Source: Oliverpabstia sp034114925 (GTDB lineage: Bacteria > Bacillota > Clostridia > Lachnospirales > Lachnospiraceae). Taken from it: a stretch of 64,000 bases of DNA. Below, one piece after another: positions 17,525-26,120 of this stretch (the stretch's first letter is position 1; every line of letters begins with the position of its first letter). Both the position numbers and the translations under genes were made by a program. The notes under the pieces are model-generated. The model saw only the letters and a list, made by a program, of their open reading frames with translations. It was not told the DNA's origin and ran no database searches. The DNA lies in NCBI GenBank assembly GCA_034114925.1, contig JAXEUM010000127.1:1-64000 (forward strand), written 5' to 3'.

Positions 17525-18410
17525 GATCTTCCGGATGACGGTATTTTTTGACGATAGTTATAAAAGATTCCATGGCAGGAGTAATCAGCTTATTCTTATG
17601 ATGTACCAGACTGAAACTGCGGTTTAATTCCGAGGTGGTAGTGCGTATAGGATGGATTACTCCTGCTTTTATATCATCTGTCAAAAGTCTGACAGACATG
17701 ACGGATAAGCAATGATCATAGATCACAGCTCTCCGGATGGTGGTGGGACAGTTAGCTTCCCAACGTGTATTAACAGTGATGTGATGTTTGGCAAGAAAAT
17801 ATTCAAAAAGCGCCCGAGTACCGCTTCCATTTTCCCGCATGGCAAAATCTTCTCCCTGAAGTCTGTGGATAGGAATCTGTTCCATGGATGCAAAGGGATG
17901 AGAAGGACTGCAGCATAAAATCAGATAATCGTCGATCAGCGGAGTGACCACCAGATCCGGTGAGGTAATCTGACCTTCTACCACGGCAATATCCAGTTCG
18001 GAATTTAACAGAAGCTCCTGGATGGAACGGGTGTTAGTTACACAGTTTTTTGTGATGACCCGGGGATTTTTCTCCTGAAGATCTTGTAAAAATAAGGGAA
18101 GAAGGCAGGTTCCTACGGTAATGGATGCTCCAATACGAAGTGTTTCATGGTGAGTGGCAGATATCATATCCTGCTCCAGTTTATCAAAGGCATGTACCAC
18201 CTGGCGGGAATATACCAGTAATTCCTTTCCGGATTCTGTGATGAACAGACGTTTGGAGAGGCGTTCAAACAATCGAGTCTCATAATGTTCTTCCAGTTCA
18301 CGGATCGCCTGACTGACAGTAGGCTGGGCCAGATATAATTGTTTGGCGGCCTGGCTCATATTGCCGGTTTCTGCAACGGCAAGAAATATTTTTAAGTGTC
18401 GGATGGTCAT
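17487..18410 (-). CDS. LysR-family regulator of the sulfur locus
   Basis: This 307-residue regulator has an N-terminal helix-turn-helix (about 3-62, TGNMSQAAKQLYLAQPTVSQ) and a two-lobed effector domain. I start at 18410, where AGGAGG precedes the ATG by seven bases, rather than 18431. It is divergent from the reductase/sulfite-reductase-like pair, and a palindrome fitting a LysR box (18462-18476) lies between them. By the usual habit of LysR proteins it probably controls both sides. A sulfur metabolite as co-inducer is inference from the neighbours. Its 3' end runs 38 bases into the histidine kinase gene. Confidence 0.88.
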   Translation of the reverse strand: MTIRHLKIFLAVAETGNMSQAAKQLYLAQPTVSQAIRELEEHYETRLFERLSKRLFITESGKELLVYSRQVVHAFDKLEQDMISATHHETLRIGASITVGTCLLPLFLQDLQEKNPRVITKNCVTNTRSIQELLLNSELDIAVVEGQITSPDLVVTPLIDDYLILCCSPSHPFASMEQIPIHRLQGEDFAMRENGSGTRALFEYFLAKHHITVNTRWEANCPTTIRRAVIYDHCLSVMSVRLLTDDIKAGVIHPIRTTTSELNRSFSLVHHKNKLITPAMESFITIVKKYRHPEDLSCLCNSVLLPE

Positions 18411-18461
18411 AGCTTTTCCTCCTGTGTACATGAAATAATAGCTTTTTTGTCAGGAATATCT

Positions 18462-18476
18462 ATAGGTTTTACCTAT
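18462..18476. promoter_or_regulatory. Probable LysR operator
   Basis: ATAGG-TTTTA-CCTAT is a perfect 5-bp palindrome with T-N11-A geometry (T18463, A18475). It lies in the 163-base gap between divergent lysR and the reductase gene. Confidence 0.6.
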
Positions 18477-18521
18477 TAATATAATAAGATTATATCGCTT
18501 TTCATAATGACAGGCAAGTGT

Positions 18522-18527
18522 TATAAT
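18522..18527 (+). promoter_or_regulatory. Possible -10 box for the sulfur operon
   Basis: A consensus TATAAT lies 46 bases before the reductase start. The matching -35 (TTTTCA, 18499-18504) is poor, which fits an activator-dependent promoter with the LysR box about 25-40 bases upstream. Confidence 0.45.
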
Positions 18528-18573
18528 GATTTCAGAACAGGAAAACAGGTACAAAACTAAAGGAGAGATGGGC

Positions 18574-20205
18574 ATGAAAGTTTTGATTATTGGTGGTGTG
18601 GCTGCAGGAACAAAAGCAGCGGCAAAATTGAAAAGAGAAGATTACAATGCAGAAGTAACAATTATTACAATGGGAAAAGATATTTCTTATGCCGGATGTG
18701 GTCTTCCTTATTATGTGGGTGATGTGATCCATGAAAAAGGACAGTTGATCGTGAATACGCCGGAAAGTTTTGAAAAATTGACAGGTGTTCATGTGATTAC
18801 AGAGACGGAGGCAGTAAAAGTAAACCGGGAAGATAAAACTGTGGAGGCTGTACATACAGAAACAGGAGAAAAGACACTGTATTCTTATGATAAGCTGGTA
18901 ATTGCTACAGGCGCTTCTCCTATAAAACCTCCAATGGAAGGACTGGATCTGGAAGGAATTTATTTCATGAGAACACCTCAGGATGCCATTTCTCTCAGGG
19001 AGCGAATTGAAAAAAAGGATGTAAAGAGAGCCGTTGTGGTAGGCGGCGGATTTATCGGGCTGGAGGTTGCAGAGAATCTTGCAGAACAGGGAATTCGGGT
19101 TTCTGTCATTGATCTTGCGGAACATGTGTTGCCGGGATTTGATCCGGAGATGGCGGAATATGTGGAAAATCATCTGGCAGATCAGGGGATTATGACATTT
19201 ACCGGAACAAAACTGGAAGGATTTACCGGAGAAGGAAAACTGGAAAAAGTAAAAACCAGCAGAAAAGCTATGAAGGCAGATATTGCAGTTCTTTCCATAG
19301 GTATTCGTGCAAACACAGGATTTCTGGAAGGCAGCGGAATTGAATTGATGCCAAACCGGACTGTAAAGGTAAACGAATTCATGCAGACAAATGATAAGGA
19401 TATCTATGCGGCAGGTGACTGTGCCATGGTGATCAATCGAATTACAGGACAACCGGCATGGTCTCCTATGGGATCTTCTGCCAATATGGAAGGAAGATTG
19501 CTGGCAGGAAATATTGTGGGCAGAGAAAAAGCTTACCCCGGTGTTTTGGGAACAGCAGTGTGCAAATTGCCGGGATTGAATGCGGGAAGAACAGGTTTGA
19601 CAGTAGCGCAGGCAAAGGCGGCAGGATATGACCCGGTTACTGTACTTACCGTTGTGGATGATAAAGCGCATTACTATCCGGATGCCGGCTCCTTTATTGT
19701 AAAGATGATTGCTGATAAAAAGACAGAAAAGTTCCTGGGAATTCAGGTGCTGGGAAAAGGCGCTGTAGATAAGATGGTAGATATTGCAGTAACTGCCCTG
19801 ACGATGAAAGCAACGGTTTCCGATCTGGAAAATATGGATATGGCGTATGCTCCGCCATTTTCCACAGCAATTCATCCTTTCGTTCATACAGTGAATATAC
19901 TGTTGAATAAGATGAAAGGTAACTTTAAAACATTCACTCCGGATGAATATGAGAATGGAGAGGCAGAAGAATACCGTCTGATCGACGCAGCTTTACAGCC
20001 AACCCTGAAAGGAGCAGAATTTATAGATCTGGGCAGAGTAACAGGTCCGGTAGACAGTCTTGGAAAAGATGAAAAACTGTTGCTGGTATGTACAAAGGGA
20101 AAACGTGCGTATATGCTTCAGAATCGTCTGAAACAGTTTGGTTATACAAATACAAGAGTTTTGGAAGGCGGTACTACATTTAATAATTTTGATGACGAAG
20201 AGTAA
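18574..20205 (+). CDS. CoA-disulfide/persulfide reductase with rhodanese domain
   Basis: This 543-residue flavoprotein has FAD (VLIIGGVAAGTKAAAKLKRE) and NAD(P)H (RAVVVGGGFIGLEVAENLAE) motifs. The single active-site cysteine of the CoA-disulfide reductase group is in SYAGCGLPYYVGD (C42). The last roughly 80 residues form a rhodanese-like domain with a candidate cysteine near 506 in LVCTKGKRAY. Such fusions reduce CoA disulfide, CoA persulfide or polysulfide. I start at ATG 18574, eight bases after AGGAG. It is followed after 62 bases by a sulfite-reductase-like gene and is divergent from a LysR gene, all pointing to sulfur or thiol redox. Confidence 0.87.
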   Translation: MKVLIIGGVAAGTKAAAKLKREDYNAEVTIITMGKDISYAGCGLPYYVGDVIHEKGQLIVNTPESFEKLTGVHVITETEAVKVNREDKTVEAVHTETGEKTLYSYDKLVIATGASPIKPPMEGLDLEGIYFMRTPQDAISLRERIEKKDVKRAVVVGGGFIGLEVAENLAEQGIRVSVIDLAEHVLPGFDPEMAEYVENHLADQGIMTFTGTKLEGFTGEGKLEKVKTSRKAMKADIAVLSIGIRANTGFLEGSGIELMPNRTVKVNEFMQTNDKDIYAAGDCAMVINRITGQPAWSPMGSSANMEGRLLAGNIVGREKAYPGVLGTAVCKLPGLNAGRTGLTVAQAKAAGYDPVTVLTVVDDKAHYYPDAGSFIVKMIADKKTEKFLGIQVLGKGAVDKMVDIAVTALTMKATVSDLENMDMAYAPPFSTAIHPFVHTVNILLNKMKGNFKTFTPDEYENGEAEEYRLIDAALQPTLKGAEFIDLGRVTGPVDSLGKDEKLLLVCTKGKRAYMLQNRLKQFGYTNTRVLEGGTTFNNFDDEE

Positions 20206-20267
20206 AGAAGATTACAGGAAGAAACTGTGAATGGTAAGGTAAAAACACAAAACAGGAGGGAAAAAAT

Positions 20268-21221
20268 ATGTCAGCATTAACAATCAGTCCGGAAGAGGTA
20301 AAAAGAGTAAAGGCTCTTGGTTTTTTGAACAATAAAGGAACGGATAATTTTTCAGGCCGTATTATTACGGTAAACGGTAAGATCACTGCAAAACAGCAGC
20401 AGATTATCGCTGAAGCAGCAGAAAAATTTGGAAATGGAAATATTACATTTACTACCCGTCTTACTATTGAAGTACAGGGTATTCCTTTCGATAAGATTGA
20501 AGATTTCCGTGCTTATGTGGCGCAGGCGGGACTGATCACCGGAGGAACGGGATCCGTGGTACGTCCGGTAGTATCCTGTAAAGGAACAACCTGTCAGTAT
20601 GGACAGATTGATACATTTGCTTTATCAGAAGAGATTCATGAGAGATTTTATCTGGGATATCATACAGTGAAACTTCCACACAAATTTAAAATTGCCGTGG
20701 GTGGATGTCCGAATAACTGTGTAAAACCAGATTTGAATGATCTGGGAATTGTTGGACAGTTGGTACCGAATTTTGATGAAGACGAGTGTAACGGATGTAA
20801 GAAATGTTCTGTTGTAGCAGCCTGTCCGATCAAGGCATGTAAAGTGGTTGACGGAGTGCTGGAAATTGACGAAGACGTATGTAATCACTGTGGCCGTTGT
20901 GTGGGAAAATGTCGTTTTGATGCTATTGAAGATGGAACAAGAGGATACAAGATCTATATTGGAGGGCGTTGGGGTAAAAAAGTAAAACAGGGGCGTGCAT
21001 TAAAGAAAATCTTTACTTCCAAAGAAGAGGTTTTGGATATTGTAGAAAAAGCGATCTTACTGTTCAGAGAACAGGGAAGAACAGGAGAAAGATTTGTAGA
21101 AACAATTGACCGTCTGGGATTTGAGAATGTGGAAGAACAGTTGATGGGAAATGATCTTCTGGAGAGAAAACAGGAAATTTTGGATGCGAAGCTTCATCTG
21201 ACCGGAGGAGCAAGCTGCTAA
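20268..21221 (+). CDS. Sulfite/nitrite-reductase-like iron-sulfur protein
   Basis: The 317-residue protein is about the size of the AsrC/Fsr-type single-module reductases. It has the ferredoxin-like half-domain with TTRLTIEVQGIP near 65, the cluster segment VSCKGTTCQYGQ near 104, and the partner segment GGCPNNC near 146. Two ferredoxin motifs follow (CNGCKKC with ACPIKAC, and CNHCGRCVGKC). It would reduce sulfite or nitrite with ferredoxin electrons if it binds siroheme. I read the first cluster pair as C-x4-C, whereas siroheme enzymes usually have C-x5-C, so activity needs caution. It is probably co-transcribed with the reductase upstream, after a good AGGAGG. Confidence 0.8.
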   Translation: MSALTISPEEVKRVKALGFLNNKGTDNFSGRIITVNGKITAKQQQIIAEAAEKFGNGNITFTTRLTIEVQGIPFDKIEDFRAYVAQAGLITGGTGSVVRPVVSCKGTTCQYGQIDTFALSEEIHERFYLGYHTVKLPHKFKIAVGGCPNNCVKPDLNDLGIVGQLVPNFDEDECNGCKKCSVVAACPIKACKVVDGVLEIDEDVCNHCGRCVGKCRFDAIEDGTRGYKIYIGGRWGKKVKQGRALKKIFTSKEEVLDIVEKAILLFREQGRTGERFVETIDRLGFENVEEQLMGNDLLERKQEILDAKLHLTGGASC

Positions 21222-21235
21222 CAGGTAAATAAAAA

Positions 21236-21284
21236 TGATAAAAGATGCTGTGAAAAAAATGCAGCATCTTTTATCATTTTTTTG
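21236..21284 (+). terminator. Terminator of the sulfur operon
   Basis: TGATAAAAGATGCTG and CAGCATCTTTTATCA form a long perfect stem around an A-rich loop, followed by seven T. Confidence 0.93.
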
Positions 21285-21312
21285 TTGAATCCTGAGAAGA
21301 AAAGGGTATAGT
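21285..21312 (+). promoter_or_regulatory. Promoter of the alpha-xylosidase operon
   Basis: TTGAAT (21285-21290), 16-base spacer, TATAGT (21307-21312), 31 bases before the start codon. Confidence 0.65.
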
Positions 21313-21343
21313 AAAGATAAGAAAACTATTGGGAGGAATCACT

Positions 21344-23680
21344 ATGAAATATCATAATGGTTGTTGGTTGTTAAAAGAAGGTTATGCCTGTTTTTCTCCT
21401 CAGGAAGTATATGAAGTCAAAAAAAATGATACAGAAGTAGTTTTGTGTATGCCAACTTCAAAAATACGTCAAAAGGGAGATACTCTGGAGGGGGTAAATC
21501 TTACGGTTCGTGTTACAGCGCCGTTGCCACATATTTTACGGATGCAGATTTACCACTATAAGGGAGGAAAGAAAAATACGCCTGCATTTGATTTGAATTT
21601 ATCACAAAACCAGAAATTAAATGTGGAGGAAACAACACAGGATATTCATATTAAAAACGGAAATCTGAGTCTGGTAATAGAAAAAGATACTGGGGCAATG
21701 CGATACGAGCGAAATGGAAAAGTTATTACAAGAATAAGTGATAAAGATTTAGCTTATATTCGTGAAAATTGGACAGGTTTTGCTTATGAAAAAGACCAGC
21801 CGGCATATATGTGTCAGCAACTGGGACTGTCAGTGGGAGAATTGATTTATGGTTTGGGAGAGAGGTTTACTCCTTTTGTAAAAAATGGACAGTCTGTGAC
21901 TATTTGGAATGAAGATGGGGGAACAAGTACAGAACAATCTTATAAAAATATTCCGTTTTATCTTTCCAACAAAGGATATGGCATTTTAGTAAACGATCCG
22001 GGAAAGGTTGAATTTGAAATAGGAACAGAGCAGGTTAGTAAAGTGGCGTTTAGTGTTCCGGGAGAAGAGCTGGATTACTTCTTTATTGATGGTCCGGGAA
22101 TGAAAGATGTTCTGGTGCATTATACAGATCTTACCGGTAAACCCTCTTTGCCGCCGCAGTGGACGTTTGGACTTTGGTTGTCTACGTCTTTTACAACAGA
22201 TTACGATGAAAAAACCGTCATGAGTTTTATTGACGGAATGCTGGAAAGAGGAATTCCTCTCAGTGTGTTCCATTTTGACTGCTGCTGGATGAGAGAGTTT
22301 CACTGGACAGATTTTATATGGGATGAGAGAGTGTTTCCGAATCCGGTCTCTATGCTTCAGAGAATAAAAGAAAAGGGAATCAAAGTCTGCGTATGGATTA
22401 ACCCGTATATCGGGCAGGAATCAGCGTTGTTTGACGAAGGAATGGAAAAAGGCTATTTTATAAAGCGGCTGAATGGAGATGTATGGCAGTGGGATATGTG
22501 GCAGCCAGGTCTTGCTATCGTAGATTTCACCAATCCGGAAGCGTGCAGGTGGTATCAGGAAAAACTGGAAAATCTTTTAGATATGGGAGTGGATTGCTTT
22601 AAAACAGATTTTGGTGAGAGAATTCCTGTCAATGTAAGATATCACAATGGAGCCGATCCGGAAAAAATGCACAATTATTATACATATTTATATAATAAAA
22701 CAGTTTATGAGGTAATCGAGAAAAAAAGAGGAAAAGAAGAAGCTGTTTTGTTTGCCCGTTCTGCGACTGTAGGCGGTCAGAAATTTCCTGTGCATTGGGG
22801 TGGTGATTGCTGGTCAAATTACGAAGCTATGGGAGAAAGTCTGCGAGGTGGTTTATCGCTTACCAGCAGCGGATTCGGATATTGGAGTCATGATATGGGT
22901 GGATTTGAGAGTACGTCTACGCCTGATGTATATAAAAGATGGGCGGCTTTTGGTTTGTTGTCTACTCATAGTCGGCTTCATGGAAGTACTTCTTACCGTG
23001 TTCCATGGCTGTATGATGAGGAAGCAGTGGATGTGGTTCGATTCTTTACAAAGTTGAAATTAGAATTGCTGCCATATTTGTATTCCAGTGCAGTGTACAC
23101 TTCGCAAACAGGTATTCCTATGATGCGAAGTATGGCATTGGAATTTGAACAGGATAAAAATTGCAGTTATCTGGATCGACAGTATATGTTGGGAGAACAT
23201 CTTCTTGTGGCTCCTATTTTCAACGAAGAGGGATTGGGAAGTTACTATTTACCGGATGGCAGATGGATAAATTATTTTACGGGAGAAGAAGTCACAGGAG
23301 GAGCGTGGAGGGAAGAATACCACGATTATTTGTCTATTCCTTTGTGGGTAAAAGAAAATGCTGTCGTTCCGGTACAGTTAGATCCCGGTAGAGCTTCTGA
23401 TTCTTATAAAAACAAATTGGAATTACGGATATTTGGATTAAAGGACCAGGCCGAAACAAAGGTATATGAAAATCAAAAAGAAATACTGTACATAAAGGTG
23501 GAACGGAAAGAAAAGAATCTGTTGGTACATTGTAGCAGAGAATGCAGAATACGTTTTGTAAATAGTTTCGTAAAACCTGTTGGAAAAAATTCTTATGAAA
23601 TGCAGGGAAACGACACAGTGATCGATGTAACAGAAAAAGAATTTGTATGTGAAACAGGGGAAATAGATAGTGGAAAATAA
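21344..23680 (+). CDS. yicI: Alpha-xylosidase, GH31 (YicI type)
   Basis: This 778-residue intracellular hydrolase should release xylose from alpha-xylosides such as isoprimeverose from xyloglucan. The nucleophile is D422 in CFKTDFGERIPVN and the acid/base is D488 in VHWGGDCWSNYEAM. Both segments closely follow YicI, whose ARSATVGGQ is also kept. There is no signal peptide. GGGAGG precedes the ATG at 21344. The gene overlaps the AraC gene by 11 bases, and xylulokinase and an isomerase follow, which fits xylose rather than glucose as the sugar released. A general alpha-glucosidase is the alternative but less likely. Confidence 0.9.
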   Translation: MKYHNGCWLLKEGYACFSPQEVYEVKKNDTEVVLCMPTSKIRQKGDTLEGVNLTVRVTAPLPHILRMQIYHYKGGKKNTPAFDLNLSQNQKLNVEETTQDIHIKNGNLSLVIEKDTGAMRYERNGKVITRISDKDLAYIRENWTGFAYEKDQPAYMCQQLGLSVGELIYGLGERFTPFVKNGQSVTIWNEDGGTSTEQSYKNIPFYLSNKGYGILVNDPGKVEFEIGTEQVSKVAFSVPGEELDYFFIDGPGMKDVLVHYTDLTGKPSLPPQWTFGLWLSTSFTTDYDEKTVMSFIDGMLERGIPLSVFHFDCCWMREFHWTDFIWDERVFPNPVSMLQRIKEKGIKVCVWINPYIGQESALFDEGMEKGYFIKRLNGDVWQWDMWQPGLAIVDFTNPEACRWYQEKLENLLDMGVDCFKTDFGERIPVNVRYHNGADPEKMHNYYTYLYNKTVYEVIEKKRGKEEAVLFARSATVGGQKFPVHWGGDCWSNYEAMGESLRGGLSLTSSGFGYWSHDMGGFESTSTPDVYKRWAAFGLLSTHSRLHGSTSYRVPWLYDEEAVDVVRFFTKLKLELLPYLYSSAVYTSQTGIPMMRSMALEFEQDKNCSYLDRQYMLGEHLLVAPIFNEEGLGSYYLPDGRWINYFTGEEVTGGAWREEYHDYLSIPLWVKENAVVPVQLDPGRASDSYKNKLELRIFGLKDQAETKVYENQKEILYIKVERKEKNLLVHCSRECRIRFVNSFVKPVGKNSYEMQGNDTVIDVTEKEFVCETGEIDSGK

Positions 23681-24518
23681 AAAGTACATTCATGAGGTGA
23701 TCATACCCAATCAGGATCTTCCCTTTAAACTGTTTCGGTTTGAGGGGAAAGACGGTCACTATTACAGAGAAAAGCACTGGCACAGATCCATAGAAATTTT
23801 TGCGGTATTTGAGGGAAATATTACTTTTCATTTAAATGAGGAAAAATATTTACTTTCTCCCGGAAAATTTATTATCGTAAATTCCAATGAAATTCATTCC
23901 GTGGATTCTCCGGAACCGAATCATACGGTAGTTCTTCAAATACCACTGAATACTTTTCAAAATTATTATACGGGGGAGCAATTTATCCGCTTCACCCATG
24001 ATGCAAGAGAACAGGATCAGGAAATGATGGATTTGATCTGGAATATGCAAAGGATTTATGAAGAAAAAGAGACAGGATATGATATGCGGGTGACCAGTGA
24101 GTATTTTCGACTTCTGTATTTTATGGTTTCCAAGTACAGAGAATTGTATGTGACTCCTGATATGTTGAAAAAGAACAAACGCTTGAACCGATTATCGCAA
24201 ATTACCTCTTACATAAAAGAACATTATGAAAGTGAGCTTTCTTTAGATCAGGTGGCAAAAACTTTTGGATATTCGTCTGCGTATCTGTCTCGTATGTTTC
24301 AAAAATATGCAGGAATTAATTACAAAGCCTATGTCCAGAATGTTCGGGTGGAGAAAGCGTATCAGGAGTTAATCCATTCAGAGCATACGATCAGTGAGAT
24401 TGCTCTTGCACATGGTTTTCCCAATAGTAAAGCTATGAGCAGAGCCTTTCAGAAGAAATACGGAATTGTACCCAGCGAATATAGAAAAATGGTAAAAATG
24501 TCAAAAAATTGCCATTGA
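23670..24518 (+). CDS. AraC-family regulator with cupin N-terminus
   Basis: The 282-residue regulator has an N-terminal sugar-binding cupin (REKHWHRSIEIFAVFEGNI near 33) and two C-terminal helix-turn-helix units (about 185-280), including LSLDQVAKTFGYSSAYLSRM and HTISEIALAHGFPN. It starts at GTG inside the end of the xylosidase gene, with AGGGGAA upstream, so the two are translationally coupled. It probably activates the xyloside operon in response to a pentose or its disaccharide; the ligand is inference. Confidence 0.88.
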   Translation: MENKKYIHEVIIPNQDLPFKLFRFEGKDGHYYREKHWHRSIEIFAVFEGNITFHLNEEKYLLSPGKFIIVNSNEIHSVDSPEPNHTVVLQIPLNTFQNYYTGEQFIRFTHDAREQDQEMMDLIWNMQRIYEEKETGYDMRVTSEYFRLLYFMVSKYRELYVTPDMLKKNKRLNRLSQITSYIKEHYESELSLDQVAKTFGYSSAYLSRMFQKYAGINYKAYVQNVRVEKAYQELIHSEHTISEIALAHGFPNSKAMSRAFQKKYGIVPSEYRKMVKMSKNCH

Positions 24519-24629
24519 TTGGATAAGTTATAGGTGGATGAAACGTTGAGATATTGTTATGATATTCTAAGAATAGTTAAAGTGTAAGAAGAAAAACAGA
24601 TAAAATTTCAGAACGAAAGGAGGAGGGAC

Positions 24630-26099
24630 ATGTTATATATTGGAATTGATCTGGGTACATCTGCAGTCAAACTGTTATTGATGAATGAAAAAGGTCAGAT
24701 TCAGAAAATTGTTTCAAAAGAATATCCTTTATATTTTCCTCAAACTGGCTGGTCGGAACAGAATCCAGAAGATTGGTATGAGGAGACAATAAAAGGGTTA
24801 AAGGAATTGCTGGAAGGTTGTGATAAAAGCCAGATAGCAGGCATCAGTTTTGGGGGACAGATGCACGGGCTGGTAGTGTTGGATGAAAATGATCAGGTGA
24901 TTCGTCCGGCTATTTTGTGGAACGATGGACGGACGGGGAAGGAAACAGATTATCTCAACGAAGTGATAGGAAAAGAGAATCTTTCCCAATATACAGCCAA
25001 TATTGCTTTTGCCGGCTTTACAGCGCCGAAACTTCTTTGGATGCGGGAAAATGAACCGGAATTATTTCAGAAAATAAAGAAAATCATGCTTCCTAAAGAT
25101 TATCTGGCTTACCGTTTGTCAGGGGTACATTGTACAGATTATTCGGATGCTTCCGGTATGTTGCTCTTGGATGTGAAAAATCGGTGCTGGTCGGAGAAAA
25201 TGATGGAAATTTGCGGGATTTCCAGAGAACAGCTTCCAGATTTATATGAAAGTTATGAGTCAGTGGGAACGCTGAAACCGGAACTGGCAAAAGTACTGGG
25301 AGTATCGGAAAATGTGAAAATTGCAGCAGGAGCCGGTGATAATGCCGCTGCCGCTGTGGGTACAGGAACGGTGGGAGATAATAAATGTAATATTTCTCTG
25401 GGAACCAGCGGTACCATATTTATTTCCTCTGCCAGATTTGGTGTGGATGAACACAATGCTTTACATTCTTTTGCTCATGCGGATGGTCATTACCATCTGA
25501 TGGGATGTATGCTCAGCGCCGCATCCTGTAACAAGTGGTGGATGGATGACATTCTGAAAACGAAGGACTATAGCGGTGAGCAGGCAGAGATTGAGAAGCT
25601 GGGCGAGAATAAAGTGTATTTTCTTCCCTATTTGATGGGTGAGAGATCTCCCCATAACGATCCGGATGCCAGAGGTACTTTTATCGGCATGACTATGGAT
25701 ACGAAAAGAAGCGATATGACACAGGCAATATTAGAGGGCGTTGCTTTTGCGCTCAGAGATTCTTTCGAGGTGGCAAAAAGTCTGGGACTTGCTATTGAGA
25801 GAACAAAAATCTGCGGCGGCGGAGCAAAAAGTCCTCTGTGGAAAAAAATCATTGCCAATGTGTTAAATGTCAAAGTAGACGTACCGGAGACAGAAGAGGG
25901 GCCGGGATATGGGGGCGCTATACTGGCGGCAGTAGCCTGCGGAGAGTTTGCCTCAGTAGAGGAAGCGGCAGAAAAGCTGATCCAGGTGAAAGAAACAATA
26001 GAACCGGAGCCGGAATTGGCGGCGAAATACGAAGAACGCTACCAAAAATTCAAAGAAATTTATCCAGTGTGCAAATCACTGTTTAAAATTATTAAATAA
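24630..26099 (+). CDS. xylB: Xylulokinase
   Basis: This 489-residue FGGY-family kinase phosphorylates D-xylulose at C5 for the pentose phosphate pathway. It begins YIGIDLGTSAVKLLLM, has SFGGQMHGLVVLD near 72 and the catalytic aspartate D237 in GAGDNAAAAVGTG, and ends its core with ICGGGAKSPLWKKIIANVL. These are xylulokinase rather than glycerol-kinase features. AAAGGAGGAGG precedes the ATG. The xylosidase upstream and isomerase downstream fit. Confidence 0.93.
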   Translation: MLYIGIDLGTSAVKLLLMNEKGQIQKIVSKEYPLYFPQTGWSEQNPEDWYEETIKGLKELLEGCDKSQIAGISFGGQMHGLVVLDENDQVIRPAILWNDGRTGKETDYLNEVIGKENLSQYTANIAFAGFTAPKLLWMRENEPELFQKIKKIMLPKDYLAYRLSGVHCTDYSDASGMLLLDVKNRCWSEKMMEICGISREQLPDLYESYESVGTLKPELAKVLGVSENVKIAAGAGDNAAAAVGTGTVGDNKCNISLGTSGTIFISSARFGVDEHNALHSFAHADGHYHLMGCMLSAASCNKWWMDDILKTKDYSGEQAEIEKLGENKVYFLPYLMGERSPHNDPDARGTFIGMTMDTKRSDMTQAILEGVAFALRDSFEVAKSLGLAIERTKICGGGAKSPLWKKIIANVLNVKVDVPETEEGPGYGGAILAAVACGEFASVEEAAEKLIQVKETIEPEPELAAKYEERYQKFKEIYPVCKSLFKIIK

Positions 26100-26120
26100 T
26101 GTATTGGGAGGAATAGAACA

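Noticed and set aside
18532..19887. Minus-strand open frame of 451 codons
   Set aside because: It is antisense to the CoA-disulfide reductase gene, which has full domain motifs; the antisense text is low in sense and Cys/His-rich.
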